Shown: positions 1 through 9,704 of the stretch, one piece after another | Layout of the letters: every line of letters begins with the position of its first letter | How positions within the stretch are numbered: the first letter of the stretch is position 1 | NCBI GenBank assembly: GCA_900544645.1 | Contig: UQWG01000002.1 | Span: forward strand, 39,092 to 103,091 | Direction of reading: 5' to 3' | Length of the DNA: 64,000 nucleotides | Origin: an uncultured Collinsella sp. | GTDB lineage: Bacteria; Actinomycetota; Coriobacteriia; Coriobacteriales; Coriobacteriaceae | Position numbers and translations under genes: made by a program | Notes under the pieces: generated by a model | The model's input: only the letters and a program-made list of their open reading frames with translations | Database searches by the model: none | Told to the model about the DNA's origin: nothing

Positions 1-2732
1 TGTGGTGGCAACCAGCGCGGATCGTCGATGGGCGCCGTGCCCGATTCCTCGTCGCGCACCGTGGGGTCGGCGAGCTTAAACTCCTCAACGCCCGTGCGAT
101 GCTTGTAGTCGATCACCACGGCACGATTCTCGGCGTCCACGTCCACGCGGTCGATGCGCCCGCCAAGCGGCCAACCGGCATACTCGACCTTGAGCTCGTT
201 GAAGGCGAACTCCAGGTAGCGCGGGGCAAAGGGGGCAAGTGCCTCGGACTCGTAGGCAAGCACACCCTCCAGCTGCGGCAAGATCTCGGCCACCTGGCGT
301 TCCTCCACCGCAGAGAGCGGCACCAGCGGGCCCTCCGTGCCGCGCTTGCCGGCGTGCTCGGCCAACGTCTCGTCAAAGACCTCGTGCAGCAGCTCCTGTG
401 CGCGCGGCAGATTCTCGGGCGTCACGCGCTCCATGCCCTCTTGGGGCAGACGGGCATGCAGATGCTCCAGCACGTCGTGGACAAAGTTGCCCTTTTCCAT
501 GTTGCCAAAGCCCGCGTCGATCGACTGGGGCTTCACGCGGTACGAGACGAACCAGCATAGCGGGCAGGTCGAATAGGCCTCGATCTGCGAGGCGGACGTC
601 AGACGCGGCACGAGCGGCGCGTCCTCACCCTCGCCATCGCGACGGCGCAGGACCAAATACGGCACGGCCTCGGCACTCAGATGCTGAGGGGCTTCACAGG
701 TCACGCGCTCGCGCTTGAGGCCTTCACCTGCCGCGGGATCAAAGTCGGCGATGATATCGCTCTCGCCCACGCGCATGGGCTTGGCAGCGCCAGCGGCCTC
801 GGCATGTGCCCACAGCTCGGTCCATACGGCTGCCGGGTAGCACTCGCGTGCCTGGCGATCGTGCGTCACACGGGCGAGCGCGACCGGACCGCTCGCCGCC
901 TGCATCGCACGGCCAAAGCGCACGCGCAGCAGGGCAGCGGGCTCCAAAGACACGCCGTCGCGGCGCAGCTCGGCTGTCAACGTGGCAAGCGGGCCCTCTT
1001 CGTGCGAAAGCGGATAGCTGTCCAGGTCGACATCGGCAAACAGCACGGCATCGTAGCTGCCAGGGCGAAGAACCGACGCATCGGCAAGCGAAACAAAACG
1101 AACCTGAGCACGTGGCGCACGGTCAACCTCGTAGGTCTCGTAATCGTAGGCGGTGCTACGCTTGTCCACCTTGGTGCGAATGCCATCGAGCACGGGCACG
1201 GTTGCAGCCTGCGACACGTCGAGCGTGCGGGCGCCATTCATAAGGATGTCGATGGCGTGGCGCAGCAAAGCCGTCTCTGCCTGACGACGGGCCTGGCCGT
1301 CAAGACCGCCTAGAGCGCGATCGGGCAGCGCCTCTGCAACGGCGAGCATGGCCTTGAGCGCCGTCACGGGTTTGTCGCGCCACAGCGCCTGAAACACGTC
1401 CGAGACCACGCACGGCACATTCTTAAACCAGTTATCGTCGCTGGCGGCCTTGCGGGCGCCCCTCACCTGGCCCTGCACGCTCTGCAGCAGGCTCTTGACG
1501 CCCGCAGCGGTCTTGCTGCGCGACAGGCGTATGTTCTTGTCGAAGCCGCGGGCGCTCGCGGCGTCGGCACCCGAAAGCGGACTGTAGATCCAGTCGGTAA
1601 GCTGCGGCGCGGGCCACCACTCGGTCTTTGACGCCATGCCCTCATCGGCGGCCTTCATGCGCCCGATCAGGCCGGCAAGCGCCGCAAACTGCCTGCCCGC
1701 GATGGACTGGGAAAACGCCGTGAACTCAGTTGTCTCGGCAGCGATATGACGAGCCGCCAGACGAGAGGCGAGCTCACCGAACAGCTGGGGTGCCCGGGCA
1801 GAAACGGCAAGCACGCGCACGGGGTCGGCAGAAGCGCCGTCGACCTCGGAACCCCGGCACGTTTTTACCAGATCATCAATTGCGTCCGCATAAGCATGAG
1901 CACGGGCATGGGGGCCAGCGACCTCAATAAAGGCAGGCTGAGCGGCGGTCCCGTAAGCGGCATCAGACGCGCCGACACCCTCCCCTAGCGGCGCGATCTC
2001 AAACAACACATCGCGGGCATCAAATGCCGTGGCAAGCTCCTCGCGCATCGCCGCCTGCTCGCGGGCAAGCAGCACGACGACCTCTCCCCCATTGTTCGCC
2101 ACGGCAGACAGCAGCTCGAGCAGACCGTGCGTAAACGACGTGATACCGCGCACGCATACGGCGCGAGTGCACGCCGGCAGGCTATCGGCCAGGACACTGG
2201 TCATAATGTCAGCTGCCTCGCAGGGCTCAACCATATCTCGACGGTCCAAACCGCCCGCGTAGGCGCGCAAAAGCTCGAACACACGAGCCTCGGCATCGCT
2301 TTTTGGCTCAGGCTGGCAGTTGTCGCCACGGCATCGTTCGGCACCCGTCCCCGCAACGCCCGGCAACACGTCGCGGGCCATGCGCGCGAGCATGCGCACT
2401 GTGCCCTGGCTGCGCGAAAGCGGCTGCAGGTCGGCATCGTCGAGACGCGTGACCATGTCCGAGAACAGCATCTGGCGCTGCAGGTTGTCGACGAAACCGC
2501 GCCCGTCGCCCAAAAGCTCCCAAAGCGAGCGAAGCCACGATGTAGACGTCTTGTAGTCGATACCCAGCGAAACGCCGGCTTCCGCCGCATCATGACGGCA
2601 CAGGTCGAGCTCGGCAAACGTAGGTGCCAGCAACACGGCACGCCCGTGGCGGACAATAAGGTCGGCAAGCAGCGCCGACTCGGCATCGCTCAAATCCGTG
2701 CCGGCATTGGTGGTATAGATTCGAACAGGCAT
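1..2732 (-). CDS. PD-(D/E)XK nuclease family protein, AddB/RexB-like (3' end outside window)
   Basis: Open frame of about 910 codons from the ATG at 2732 to the window edge; I read it through without a stop. No stop codon lies inside the window, so the C terminus is missing. The N-terminal and middle parts look like the inactivated helicase portion of AddB-type proteins. Near the left end comes a RecB-family nuclease domain: a Q-x-E-x-Y motif followed by CPLC, then a G-G-R-I-D-R-V-D stretch, then V-I-D-Y-K-H, which fits the catalytic D...D-x-K core. The family acts with a helicase partner (AddA) in resecting double-strand breaks for recombination. The partner would be expected to the left, outside the window. 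The cysteines near the nuclease recall the AddB iron-sulfur cluster, but the distal ones would lie beyond the edge. The family assignment is firm; AddB rather than another RecB-like nuclease is inference. Confidence 0.82.
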   Translation of the reverse strand, partial: MPVRIYTTNAGTDLSDAESALLADLIVRHGRAVLLAPTFAELDLCRHDAAEAGVSLGIDYKTSTSWLRSLWELLGDGRGFVDNLQRQMLFSDMVTRLDDADLQPLSRSQGTVRMLARMARDVLPGVAGTGAERCRGDNCQPEPKSDAEARVFELLRAYAGGLDRRDMVEPCEAADIMTSVLADSLPACTRAVCVRGITSFTHGLLELLSAVANNGGEVVVLLAREQAAMREELATAFDARDVLFEIAPLGEGVGASDAAYGTAAQPAFIEVAGPHARAHAYADAIDDLVKTCRGSEVDGASADPVRVLAVSARAPQLFGELASRLAARHIAAETTEFTAFSQSIAGRQFAALAGLIGRMKAADEGMASKTEWWPAPQLTDWIYSPLSGADAASARGFDKNIRLSRSKTAAGVKSLLQSVQGQVRGARKAASDDNWFKNVPCVVSDVFQALWRDKPVTALKAMLAVAEALPDRALGGLDGQARRQAETALLRHAIDILMNGARTLDVSQAATVPVLDGIRTKVDKRSTAYDYETYEVDRAPRAQVRFVSLADASVLRPGSYDAVLFADVDLDSYPLSHEEGPLATLTAELRRDGVSLEPAALLRVRFGRAMQAASGPVALARVTHDRQARECYPAAVWTELWAHAEAAGAAKPMRVGESDIIADFDPAAGEGLKRERVTCEAPQHLSAEAVPYLVLRRRDGEGEDAPLVPRLTSASQIEAYSTCPLCWFVSYRVKPQSIDAGFGNMEKGNFVHDVLEHLHARLPQEGMERVTPENLPRAQELLHEVFDETLAEHAGKRGTEGPLVPLSAVEERQVAEILPQLEGVLAYESEALAPFAPRYLEFAFNELKVEYAGWPLGGRIDRVDVDAENRAVVIDYKHRTGVEEFKLADPTVRDEESGTAPIDDPRWLPP

Positions 2733-2865
2733 GGTCCTCCGCTCAAACTGTTCGCAATAATCAATGCATCCATCCTACCCGCCCACGCGGACACATTGCC
2801 ACCACAGCTCCATCTTTTGGTACAAAGCAACCTGACCCCAACGAACCAGCCGATTGCGGGCATAT

Positions 2866-2893
2866 AAAAACCGCCCCCGGAGGAGCGGTTTTG
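2866..2893 (-). terminator. Rho-independent terminator of the YerC-like gene
   Basis: An 8-bp stem (AAAACCGC / GCGGTTTT) closes a short loop and is followed on the minus strand by TTTTTATAT. It lies 24 bases past the stop of the gene at 2917-3216 and separates it from the nuclease gene. Confidence 0.75.
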
Positions 2894-2916
2894 CACAATT
2901 CGTTTTTGTCGCCGGC

Positions 2917-3216
2917 CTACTCGCCATCCTCCAACTTAATGAGGATCTTGCGGTAGCCACCGTACTCGCCGTTCAGCGCCTTTGAAACGCGGCTCACCGT
3001 GGTGGACGAAGCGCCGGTACGGGCCTGAACCTCAACATAAGGCTCGCCCTCGTCCAAATAGCGCGCAACCTGCAAACGCTGAGAAAGGTCGCAAATCTCG
3101 CGCGGCGTGCAGATATCGGTCAAAAACGCTTGGATATCCTTCTCGTCGTCCAAAAGGCTAAATGCGTGGACCAGCTGCTTGACATCAGGCTTGTCAAACA
3201 TGTTCTCGATATTCAT
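2917..3216 (-). CDS. YerC/YecD family TrpR-related regulator
   Basis: A 99-residue protein. The central part carries the TrpR-like helix-turn-helix: T-P-R-E-I-C-D-L-S-Q-R at about residues 36-46, then R-T-G-A-S-S-T-T-V-S-R-V, the recognition helix signature of the YerC/YecD group. Length matches the family (about 100 aa). The family resembles the tryptophan repressor in fold, but its regulon is generally unknown. It lies upstream of the nuclease gene on the same strand, with a terminator between them, so it is probably monocistronic. Target genes cannot be read from this window. Confidence 0.88.
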   Translation of the reverse strand: MNIENMFDKPDVKQLVHAFSLLDDEKDIQAFLTDICTPREICDLSQRLQVARYLDEGEPYVEVQARTGASSTTVSRVSKALNGEYGGYRKILIKLEDGE

Positions 3217-3540
3217 CGATCACCGCCAAACCCGCCAAAAGGCATCGAAGTTGATACTGACATCGGGCATCGTTCGCCCGTTCTATGCAATAGGGCAACG
3301 CCTGTGGCTTTTGCCCGTAGCAGTGTAGCACACCACCAAACTAAAGCGACAAGACTCTCTGCCAGCGGCGCGTTTTTCAGGACGAACGCCGTTTAGAAAC
3401 CATATGCGCACGTAAGCTCCACGAATATTTGAGACAATGGGCGCCCAAACACCGCGGCGCGCCCGCGCAACCATCCAGGTCGCCGCCGCAAGCCGCTTCA
3501 CGCGACGCCAGCAACCCCGGCGCAAGAAAGGATTCACGCC
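3217..3540. other. Intergenic region, divergent promoters expected
   Basis: 324 bases between the divergent YerC-like and YvlD-like genes. I see no credible small gene. Frames running through here on the minus strand are the antisense of the next gene. No strong promoter box could be assigned. A ribosome binding site (AAGAAAGGA) sits at the right end, before 3541. Confidence 0.5.
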
Positions 3541-3906
3541 ATGCGCTTTATGCTTAACTGGCTCTTCACCTCGATCGCCATCGCGATCGCCACGTTCCTC
3601 GTCCCCGGTATCCAACCCTTCGGCTTTGCCGAGGCTTGGGTCTGCTTTGCCTTCGTGGGACTGTTCCTCAACATCGTCGACTCGCTCGTCAAGCCGTTCC
3701 TGACGGTCATCTCGCTGCCGCTCACTATTATCACGCTTGGTATTTTTCAGCTCGTAGTCAACAGCTTTATGCTCGAGCTGGCCAGCTACCTGTCGGTCAA
3801 TCTGCTGGGCGCGGGTATCTCCATTGCCGGCTTTGGATCGGCCTTTATGGGCAGCATCCTGGTATCCATCATGCGCAGCATTCTGGACAGCATCGCCGAG
3901 GGCTAA
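3541..3906 (+). CDS. YvlD-type (phage holin family 4) membrane protein
   Basis: A 121-residue, very hydrophobic protein with about four membrane segments: roughly residues 5-25, 30-52, 55-80 and 85-115. The loop F-L-N-I-V-D-S-L-V-K-P-F-L-T-V-I-S-L-P-L and the following T-I-I-T-L-G-I-F are typical of the phage-holin-4-superfamily, YvlD group. Despite the name, chromosomal members are not phage lysis proteins; in Bacillus YvlD sits in an envelope-stress operon. It is alone here, followed by a strong terminator. The start ATG has AAGAAAGGA about 7 bases upstream. Confidence 0.85.
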   Translation: MRFMLNWLFTSIAIAIATFLVPGIQPFGFAEAWVCFAFVGLFLNIVDSLVKPFLTVISLPLTIITLGIFQLVVNSFMLELASYLSVNLLGAGISIAGFGSAFMGSILVSIMRSILDSIAEG

Positions 3907-3946
3907 AACGGCCATTCCGGCCGTGCCCGTCTCAACAGCCTAAAAC

Positions 3947-3985
3947 GAAGGCCGCCCATCGCAAAAATGGGCGGCCTTCTTATTT
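3947..3985 (+). terminator. Strong rho-independent terminator
   Basis: The stem GAAGGCCGCCCAT / ATGGGCGGCCTTCTT with a short A-rich loop is followed by TATTT. It lies 40 bases past the YvlD-like gene. The stem is symmetrical, so it could also stop transcription arriving from the right-hand Rrf2 gene. Confidence 0.85.
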
Positions 3986-4047
3986 GTCAAGTCTCAAAGG
4001 ACGAGAGAATCTACTATTTCTACCCCGTCCCCAAATGCAGGTGTGGG

Positions 4048-4476
4048 TTAGATGACGTAGTCGTAGCCATGGTTGGGAGCGACAAGTTGATCGAGCGTCA
4101 CACCGTCGAGGTAGTCGTTGATGAGCTTGTCCAGGTTCTTCCACACGTCGAGCGTGGGGCACTCGTCCGAACGCGAACAGCCCTTGCAGTCGCCGTCCAG
4201 GCATGCGACCGGCGCCAGGCTGCCCTCGGTCAGACGCAAGATCTCGCCCACCGTGTACTGCTCGGGCGGGCGCGTGAGCACGTAGCCGCCGCCCTTGCCA
4301 CGCATACCCGAGAGCATGTTGGCACGTACGAGCGTAGCCAAGATGTTCTCGAGATATTTCTCGGAAATCCCCTGTCGCGCCGCGATCTCTTTGAGCGGGA
4401 TGCGACCGGCCGCCTGGTGCTCGGCCAGATCGACCATAACGCGCAGGGCATATCTGCCCTTAGTAGAAACCAACAT
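4048..4476 (-). CDS. Rrf2 family transcriptional regulator (CymR/IscR-like)
   Basis: A 142-residue protein opening with M-L-V-S-T-K-G-R-Y-A-L-R, the typical Rrf2 start. It continues with the winged-helix segment I-P-L-K-E-I-A-A-R-Q-G-I-S-E-K-Y-L-E and the G-K-G-G-G-Y wing. Four cysteines fall in a short C-terminal stretch (about residues 92-106), which could hold an iron-sulfur cluster or sense cysteine. It is divergent from cysK across a 253-base gap. In Firmicutes the Rrf2 protein CymR controls cysteine synthesis and interacts with CysK, so a cysteine/Fe-S regulatory role is a reasonable inference. Choosing between CymR-like and IscR-like is not possible from sequence alone. Confidence 0.87.
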   Translation of the reverse strand: MLVSTKGRYALRVMVDLAEHQAAGRIPLKEIAARQGISEKYLENILATLVRANMLSGMRGKGGGYVLTRPPEQYTVGEILRLTEGSLAPVACLDGDCKGCSRSDECPTLDVWKNLDKLINDYLDGVTLDQLVAPNHGYDYVI

Positions 4477-4593
4477 GTATAGTGCTGCCTTTCGGTCATT
4501 TTGTCCGTAGAAATTCTAGCCGAAAAATTGGTTTTGAAAATACCCATTCCCGTCAAGATGGTTAATCGACTCGTAATAATCTTCTATTTCCTA

Positions 4594-4622
4594 TTGCGTT
4601 ACTAGGCTTTAGTGTCTACTAT
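4594..4622 (+). promoter_or_regulatory. Predicted cysK promoter
   Basis: A -35-like TTGCGT at 4594-4599 and a -10-like TACTAT at 4617-4622 are separated by exactly 17 bases. They lie about 110 bases before the cysK start. An imperfect inverted repeat (CCTATT...ACTAGG) overlaps the -35 box and is a candidate site for the divergent Rrf2 regulator. Boxes are seen; the operator role is inferred. Confidence 0.5.
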
Positions 4623-4729
4623 GCTTGCCAACAGCAAAACGAACAACCTATACGGTTTGTGGGTTTCGCTGCTACACACACCGTAAAACCACACGGTATC
4701 CAGTCATTTGAACACTTTGGAGGTTCATC

Positions 4730-5668
<939 letters not shown>

Positions 5669-5783
5669 AGCTTCTCGTTCTTAGAACGAGTCCAAGGCAC
5701 GCCGGTCTCCCCTCTCTTCTGGCAGCCTGAGCTCATCCCAACAGGGTGTCCCACAGGACGCCCGAACTTGCTACAATGTCTGC

Positions 5784-5820
5784 GGCGCGGAACCAGCCTC
5801 CCGCGCCGCTTTTCTTTTTT
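5784..5820 (+). terminator. GC-rich terminator hairpin in front of mnmA
   Basis: The stem GCGGCGCG / CGCGCCGC is followed by CTTTTCTTTT. It lies 115 bases after cysK and only about 30 bases before mnmA. A -10-like TACAAT is at 5774-5779, directly before the hairpin, so it could be the cysK terminator or an attenuator within the mnmA leader. Confidence 0.7.
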
Positions 5821-5849
5821 GGCCACATGCCACCAAGGAGAACCTCCCC

Positions 5850-6950
5850 ATGCACAATAAGCGCGTGCTCGTCGCCATGAGCGGCGGCGTCGATTCCAGC
5901 GTGACCGCGTATCTGCTCAAGCGCCAGGGCTATGAATGCGTCGGCGCCACCATGCGCCTCACCTGCCCCGCACCCGACCCCGCCACGGGCATGAATAAGG
6001 TCGACCGCGATATCGCCGATGCAAAGGCCGTCGCCGAGCGCCTGGGGATACCCCATCATGTGCTCGACCTGCAGCAGACGTTCGACCACAGCGTTATCGA
6101 GCGTTTTGTGACCGCCTACCAGAAGGGGCTGACGCCCAACCCGTGCATCATCTGCAACCGCCACATAAAGTTTGGCGCGTTGCTCGATGCGGCGCTGGAC
6201 ATGGGCTGCGACTACATCGCAACGGGACATTACGCCAAAACAAGCCAGGCGGCAGACGGCACCTGGCAGCTCCATCGCGGCGAGGACCCCAAAAAGGACC
6301 AGAGTTACTTTTTGTATTCGCTTACGCAGGAGCGCCTGGCGCACGCGATCTTTCCGCTGGCAGGCCTAGACAAAGAGCGCGACGTGCGCCGCATAGCCGC
6401 CGAACAGGGCTTTACCAACGCCCAGAAGGCCGAAAGCGAGGACATCTGCTTTATTCCAGACGGTGACTACGCGGGCTATATCGAGCGCCGCTGCGGACAT
6501 CCCGCTGCACCGGGCGACATTGTGTGGCGCGACGGCAGCGTGGTCGGGCACCACAACGGCGCGCTGCGTTATACCATCGGCCAGCGCAAGGGCCTGGGCG
6601 TCGCGATGGCGCATCCCGTGTATGTGACGGGCGTCGACGCCGCCAACAACACTGTGCATCTGGGCGAGGCCGAGGACCTGACGGCCACAGCGCTCACGGC
6701 CAACGACTGGATCTGGAGCGCCCCTGCCGACCGCATGGAGGCAGAGCTCACGTCCGGCGGCATTCACGTGGGCGCCAAGTACCGCTATCGTCAGAAAGAC
6801 CAGGCAGCGACCCTTGCGCGCGGCGAAGACGGGCAAATGCTGCTAACTTTTGACGACCCGCAGCGCGCCATCGCCCCCGGCCAGGCAGTCGTCGTCTACC
6901 GCGGCGACATCGTCTTGGGCGGCGGTACCGTGACCGGCGCCATCAAGTAG
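5850..6950 (+). CDS. mnmA: tRNA-specific 2-thiouridylase
   Basis: A 366-residue enzyme that thiolates U34 of tRNA-Lys, -Glu and -Gln. The PP-loop S-G-G-V-D-S-S is at residues 11-17. The N-P-C-I-I-C motif is at 97-102 and the second catalytic cysteine, C200, is in E-S-E-D-I-C-F-I-P. The I-G-Q-R-K-G-L-G stretch marks the central domain. Length is normal. It sits alone behind an intrinsic-terminator-like hairpin, with AAGGAGAA 8 bases before the ATG. Its substrates tRNA-Glu and tRNA-Gln are represented by two tRNA genes at 49.3-49.5 kb, though those have CTC and CTG anticodons. Stop codon TAG. Confidence 0.96.
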   Translation: MHNKRVLVAMSGGVDSSVTAYLLKRQGYECVGATMRLTCPAPDPATGMNKVDRDIADAKAVAERLGIPHHVLDLQQTFDHSVIERFVTAYQKGLTPNPCIICNRHIKFGALLDAALDMGCDYIATGHYAKTSQAADGTWQLHRGEDPKKDQSYFLYSLTQERLAHAIFPLAGLDKERDVRRIAAEQGFTNAQKAESEDICFIPDGDYAGYIERRCGHPAAPGDIVWRDGSVVGHHNGALRYTIGQRKGLGVAMAHPVYVTGVDAANNTVHLGEAEDLTATALTANDWIWSAPADRMEAELTSGGIHVGAKYRYRQKDQAATLARGEDGQMLLTFDDPQRAIAPGQAVVVYRGDIVLGGGTVTGAIK

Positions 6951-6965
6951 CCCCATCCCCTTCAT

Positions 6966-7034
6966 AAGTTGCGATGAAATAGGGACTGTTTAAGCATTTA
7001 AAACCGCCAAACAGTCCCTATTTCACCGCAACTT
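6966..7034. repeat. Inverted repeat element, family III (copy 1)
   Basis: Two arms of about 25 bases, AAGTTGCGATGAAATAGGGA... and its near-perfect complement ending ...CACCGCAACTT, enclose an 18-base loop. A related copy is at 47763-47832 and shares the arm core GAAATAGGGACTG. Here it lies between the convergent ends of mnmA and the M42 peptidase gene. It lacks a clear T tract. Confidence 0.8.
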
Positions 7035-7042
7035 AGAGAGGA

Positions 7043-7078
7043 CGGCCTCGGTCGGTACTGCTGTGCCAGCCGAGGCCG
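7043..7078 (-). terminator. Hairpin after the M42 peptidase gene
   Basis: The stem CGGCCTCGG / CCGAGGCCG begins 9 bases past the peptidase stop on the minus strand. No T tract follows, so termination strength is uncertain. Confidence 0.45.
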
Positions 7079-7086
7079 CTGCATCG

Positions 7087-8115
7087 TTAGCGCTGCACGT
7101 AGGCGCGAACCAGTTCAAAGGTGTTGCGCACGCCGTCGATGTGGCTGCGCTCGTAGTTGTGGCTCGCGTACACACCGGGGCCGATCAGGCCGTGACGGAT
7201 GTCGTAGCCGGCAGAAAGCGTGGCCTCAACGTCCGAGCCGTAATGCGGGTACACGTCGATGGCGTAATCGAGCTCGAGCTCGCGCGCGATGTTGGACAGC
7301 GTGGTCACCAGGTCGTAGTTGTAGGGGCCACCCGAATCCTTAGCGCAAATCGAAACCATGCGCTCGGTGCAGCCCAGGTCGTCACCTACGCAGCCCATGT
7401 CCACGCTGATCATCTCGCGCGTGTCAGCCGGCACAAAGGCACCGCCGTGGCCGACCTCCTCGTACACCGTAAAGAGCAGCGAAACCTTGCGCGAAAGGGT
7501 CACCTCGCCGTCAGCAACGGCACGGGCCAGACCCAGCAGAATCGACGCCGACAGCTTGTCATCCAGGAAGCGGCTCTTAATGTAGCCGCTCTCCGTCACC
7601 GTGGTACGCGGATCCATAGCGATGATGTCGCCAGTCTGAATACCCAGCTCGAGCACATCGTCCTTGCTGTCGACGTTCTCGTCGAGCAGGATCTCCATGT
7701 TCTTCTCGATGGTCTTGACCGGCTCATCGGCCACATGCGCCGAAGGCTCGGTATTGAGGACCACACCCGTGTAGACATTGCCATCGCGCGTATAAACGGT
7801 GCAGTTCTCGCCATCGGCCGTGGACCACTGGTGCCCACCGAGGGTCGTGGGGCGCAGGCGACCATTGTCCTTAATGGAGCGCACCATGGCACCCAGGGTA
7901 TCGACATGGCTCGCCAACACGAGCGGCTCACCCTCACCACCAAGCTCAACGAGCACATTGCCCTTGTTAGAACGCTCGGGCCCAAAGCCCATATCGCGCA
8001 ACGTTTCCATCAGATAGTCTGTCGCCGCACGGGTATAGCCCGTAGGCGAAGCAATCGAGGTAAGTGCCTTCAACTGGTCAGTAATATAGGAGAGCGTAGA
8101 ATCCATCTTGGACAC
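7087..8115 (-). CDS. M42 family metallopeptidase (glutamyl/deblocking aminopeptidase type)
   Basis: A 342-residue co-catalytic metal peptidase that trims peptides in the cytoplasm. Visible metal and catalytic motifs are L-A-S-H-V-D-T near the N terminus, R-F-L-D-D-K-L-S in the middle, Y-E-E-V-G-H-G-G with the catalytic Glu, and S-V-D-M-G. A C-terminal G-V-Y-A-S-H-N-Y-E-R-S-H segment is also typical. I chose the GTG at 8115 because AAAGGGTGA lies 5 bases upstream. The ATG at 8106 (M-D-S-T-L) is the alternative, and the frame stays open to 8175. Members form large oligomers. Stop codon TAA. Confidence 0.9.
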   Translation of the reverse strand: MSKMDSTLSYITDQLKALTSIASPTGYTRAATDYLMETLRDMGFGPERSNKGNVLVELGGEGEPLVLASHVDTLGAMVRSIKDNGRLRPTTLGGHQWSTADGENCTVYTRDGNVYTGVVLNTEPSAHVADEPVKTIEKNMEILLDENVDSKDDVLELGIQTGDIIAMDPRTTVTESGYIKSRFLDDKLSASILLGLARAVADGEVTLSRKVSLLFTVYEEVGHGGAFVPADTREMISVDMGCVGDDLGCTERMVSICAKDSGGPYNYDLVTTLSNIARELELDYAIDVYPHYGSDVEATLSAGYDIRHGLIGPGVYASHNYERSHIDGVRNTFELVRAYVQR

Positions 8116-8234
8116 CAAAGTCACCCTTTCATATCGAATTAAACCCACAGCAACAATACCACCGCGAACCATCATTTTACCTAGCGAGATGGCCCGTCGA
8201 GCTCCCCAGAGCTGCGCCCGCCACGATAACGAGC

Positions 8235-8365
8235 CGGCGGGCCCCTGCCCGTTAGCCCCACAATCTTTCCGCAGGACGGAGGAAGCCCCCGCCGCACGAA
8301 GTGCGCAGCGGGGGCTTCCGACATGTCCGAGGACGATTGTGGGGCTAGCGGGCAGGGGCCCGCCG
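8235..8365. repeat. Nested hairpin element, family II (copy 1)
   Basis: An outer inverted repeat of 30 bases (8235-8264 against 8336-8365, one G-T position) encloses a 71-base core (8265-8335) that itself folds into a long GC-rich hairpin. The core is shared, in reverse orientation, with 56870-56936, whereas the outer arms are unrelated between the two copies. It lies between the start of the peptidase gene and the end of fucO. No frame in it looks coding. Confidence 0.88.
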
Positions 8366-8372
8366 AACCAAG

Positions 8373-9539
8373 TTAGGCAGCCGGGCAGATCTTCTTGAAG
8401 AGCTCGATGACGTCGTCGAGCGTCGCCTCGCGCGGGTTACCCGGGAAGCAAGCGTCGGCCATGGCGTCCTTGGCCAGGACCTCGATCTCGTCGGCCTTCA
8501 TGGCCTCGCAGACGTGCGGGATATTCACGTCGGCGGAAAGCTGCTTGACGGCGGCGATAGCGGCGTCGGCAGCCTCGTCGGTGCTCATGCCCGTGGTGTC
8601 AACGCCCATGGCAACGGCGACCTTGGCCAGGCGCTCGGCGCAAACCGGCTTGTTGAACTCCATGGCGATCGGCAGCAGCATGGCGCAGGCGACGCCGTGC
8701 GGGGTGTCGTAATGAGCGGACAGGGTGTGAGCCATTGCATGGTCGATACCCAGGCCGACATTGGAGAAGCCCATGCCGGCGACATACTGGCCAAGGGCCA
8801 TGCCCTCACGGCCGGAGCCGGGCTGGCCGGACTTGGCCTCGGCGACAGAGTCGCGCAGGTTCTCGCTGATCAGCTTAATAGCCTCAAAGTGGAACATGTC
8901 GGAGAGCTCCCAAGCGCCCTTGGTGGTATAGCCCTCGATGGCGTGGGTCAGAGCGTCCATGCCGGTGGAGGCGGTCAGGCCGGCGGGCATGGAAGCCATC
9001 ATGTCGGGGTCGACGACGGCGACCTCGGGGGCGTCGTTGGTGTCGACGCACACGAACTTGCGGACCTTCTCGGGGTCGGTGATGACGTAGTTGATGGTCA
9101 CCTCGGCAGCGGTACCGGCGGTCGTCGGCACAGCGATGGTGAACACGGCGTGGTTCTTAGTGGGAGCAACGCCCTCGAGGCTGCGGACATCGGCGAACTC
9201 GGGGTTGTTGATGATGATGCCAATGGCCTTAGCGGTGTCCATGGAGGAGCCGCCACCGATGGTCACGATAGCGTCAGCCTCGGCGGCCTTGAAGGCCTCG
9301 ACGCCGTCCTTGACGTTCTGGATAGTGGGGTTGGGCTTGATCTCGGAGTAGAGGCTCCAAGCGATGCCGGCAGCGTCGAGCTCGTCGGTCACCTTAGCGG
9401 TAACGCCGAACTTGACCAGATCGGGGTCGGAACAGACGAAGATCTTCTTGTAGCCGCGACGCTGGAGCTCGCCGGGGATCTCCTTGATGGCGCCGGAACC
9501 ATGATAAGAAATGGTGTTGAGAACGAAACGATTAGCCAT
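8373..9539 (-). CDS. fucO: Iron-dependent alcohol dehydrogenase, lactaldehyde reductase type
   Basis: A 388-residue group III (iron-containing) alcohol dehydrogenase, best matching lactaldehyde:propanediol oxidoreductase. This enzyme converts L-lactaldehyde to 1,2-propanediol with NADH in anaerobic fucose or rhamnose breakdown. The NAD site G-G-G-S-S-M-D-T-A-K, the metal ligands in M-D-A-L-T-H-A-I-E and in G-I-D-H-A-M-A-H-T-L-S-A-H-Y, and D-T-P-H-G are all present. The start M-A-N-R-F at 9539 has GGGAGG 7 bases upstream; the frame runs 14 codons further but has no better site. No fucose genes are adjacent. The exact aldehyde is inferred. Stop codon TAA. Confidence 0.9.
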   Translation of the reverse strand: MANRFVLNTISYHGSGAIKEIPGELQRRGYKKIFVCSDPDLVKFGVTAKVTDELDAAGIAWSLYSEIKPNPTIQNVKDGVEAFKAAEADAIVTIGGGSSMDTAKAIGIIINNPEFADVRSLEGVAPTKNHAVFTIAVPTTAGTAAEVTINYVITDPEKVRKFVCVDTNDAPEVAVVDPDMMASMPAGLTASTGMDALTHAIEGYTTKGAWELSDMFHFEAIKLISENLRDSVAEAKSGQPGSGREGMALGQYVAGMGFSNVGLGIDHAMAHTLSAHYDTPHGVACAMLLPIAMEFNKPVCAERLAKVAVAMGVDTTGMSTDEAADAAIAAVKQLSADVNIPHVCEAMKADEIEVLAKDAMADACFPGNPREATLDDVIELFKKICPAA

Positions 9540-9670
9540 TGATAGCCTCCCATCGTGTGCGGGGCACCCATTACGCCCCACGCTATGAGTCCCATCCTAA
9601 CGCTTTTGAAACAAAAAACGCGTGAGAACGTCAAATTTGTTAAAGCGTTTCAACAGGTGATGAAAAACAT

Positions 9671-9699
9671 TGCGGCAAAGGGACAGCCCCTTTGCCGCA
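9671..9699 (-). terminator. Terminator of the YoaK-like gene
   Basis: A 12-bp perfect stem (TGCGGCAAAGGG / CCCTTTGCCGCA) lies just past the stop at 9705. On the minus strand it is followed by ATGTTTTT. Confidence 0.8.
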
Positions 9700-9704
9700 T
9701 TCGG

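Noticed and set aside
8235..8365. A riboswitch or retron RNA at the nested hairpin
   Set aside because: No reverse transcriptase is near, the element lies in reverse orientation upstream of different genes, and I recognise no riboswitch core. Left as an unexplained repeat.
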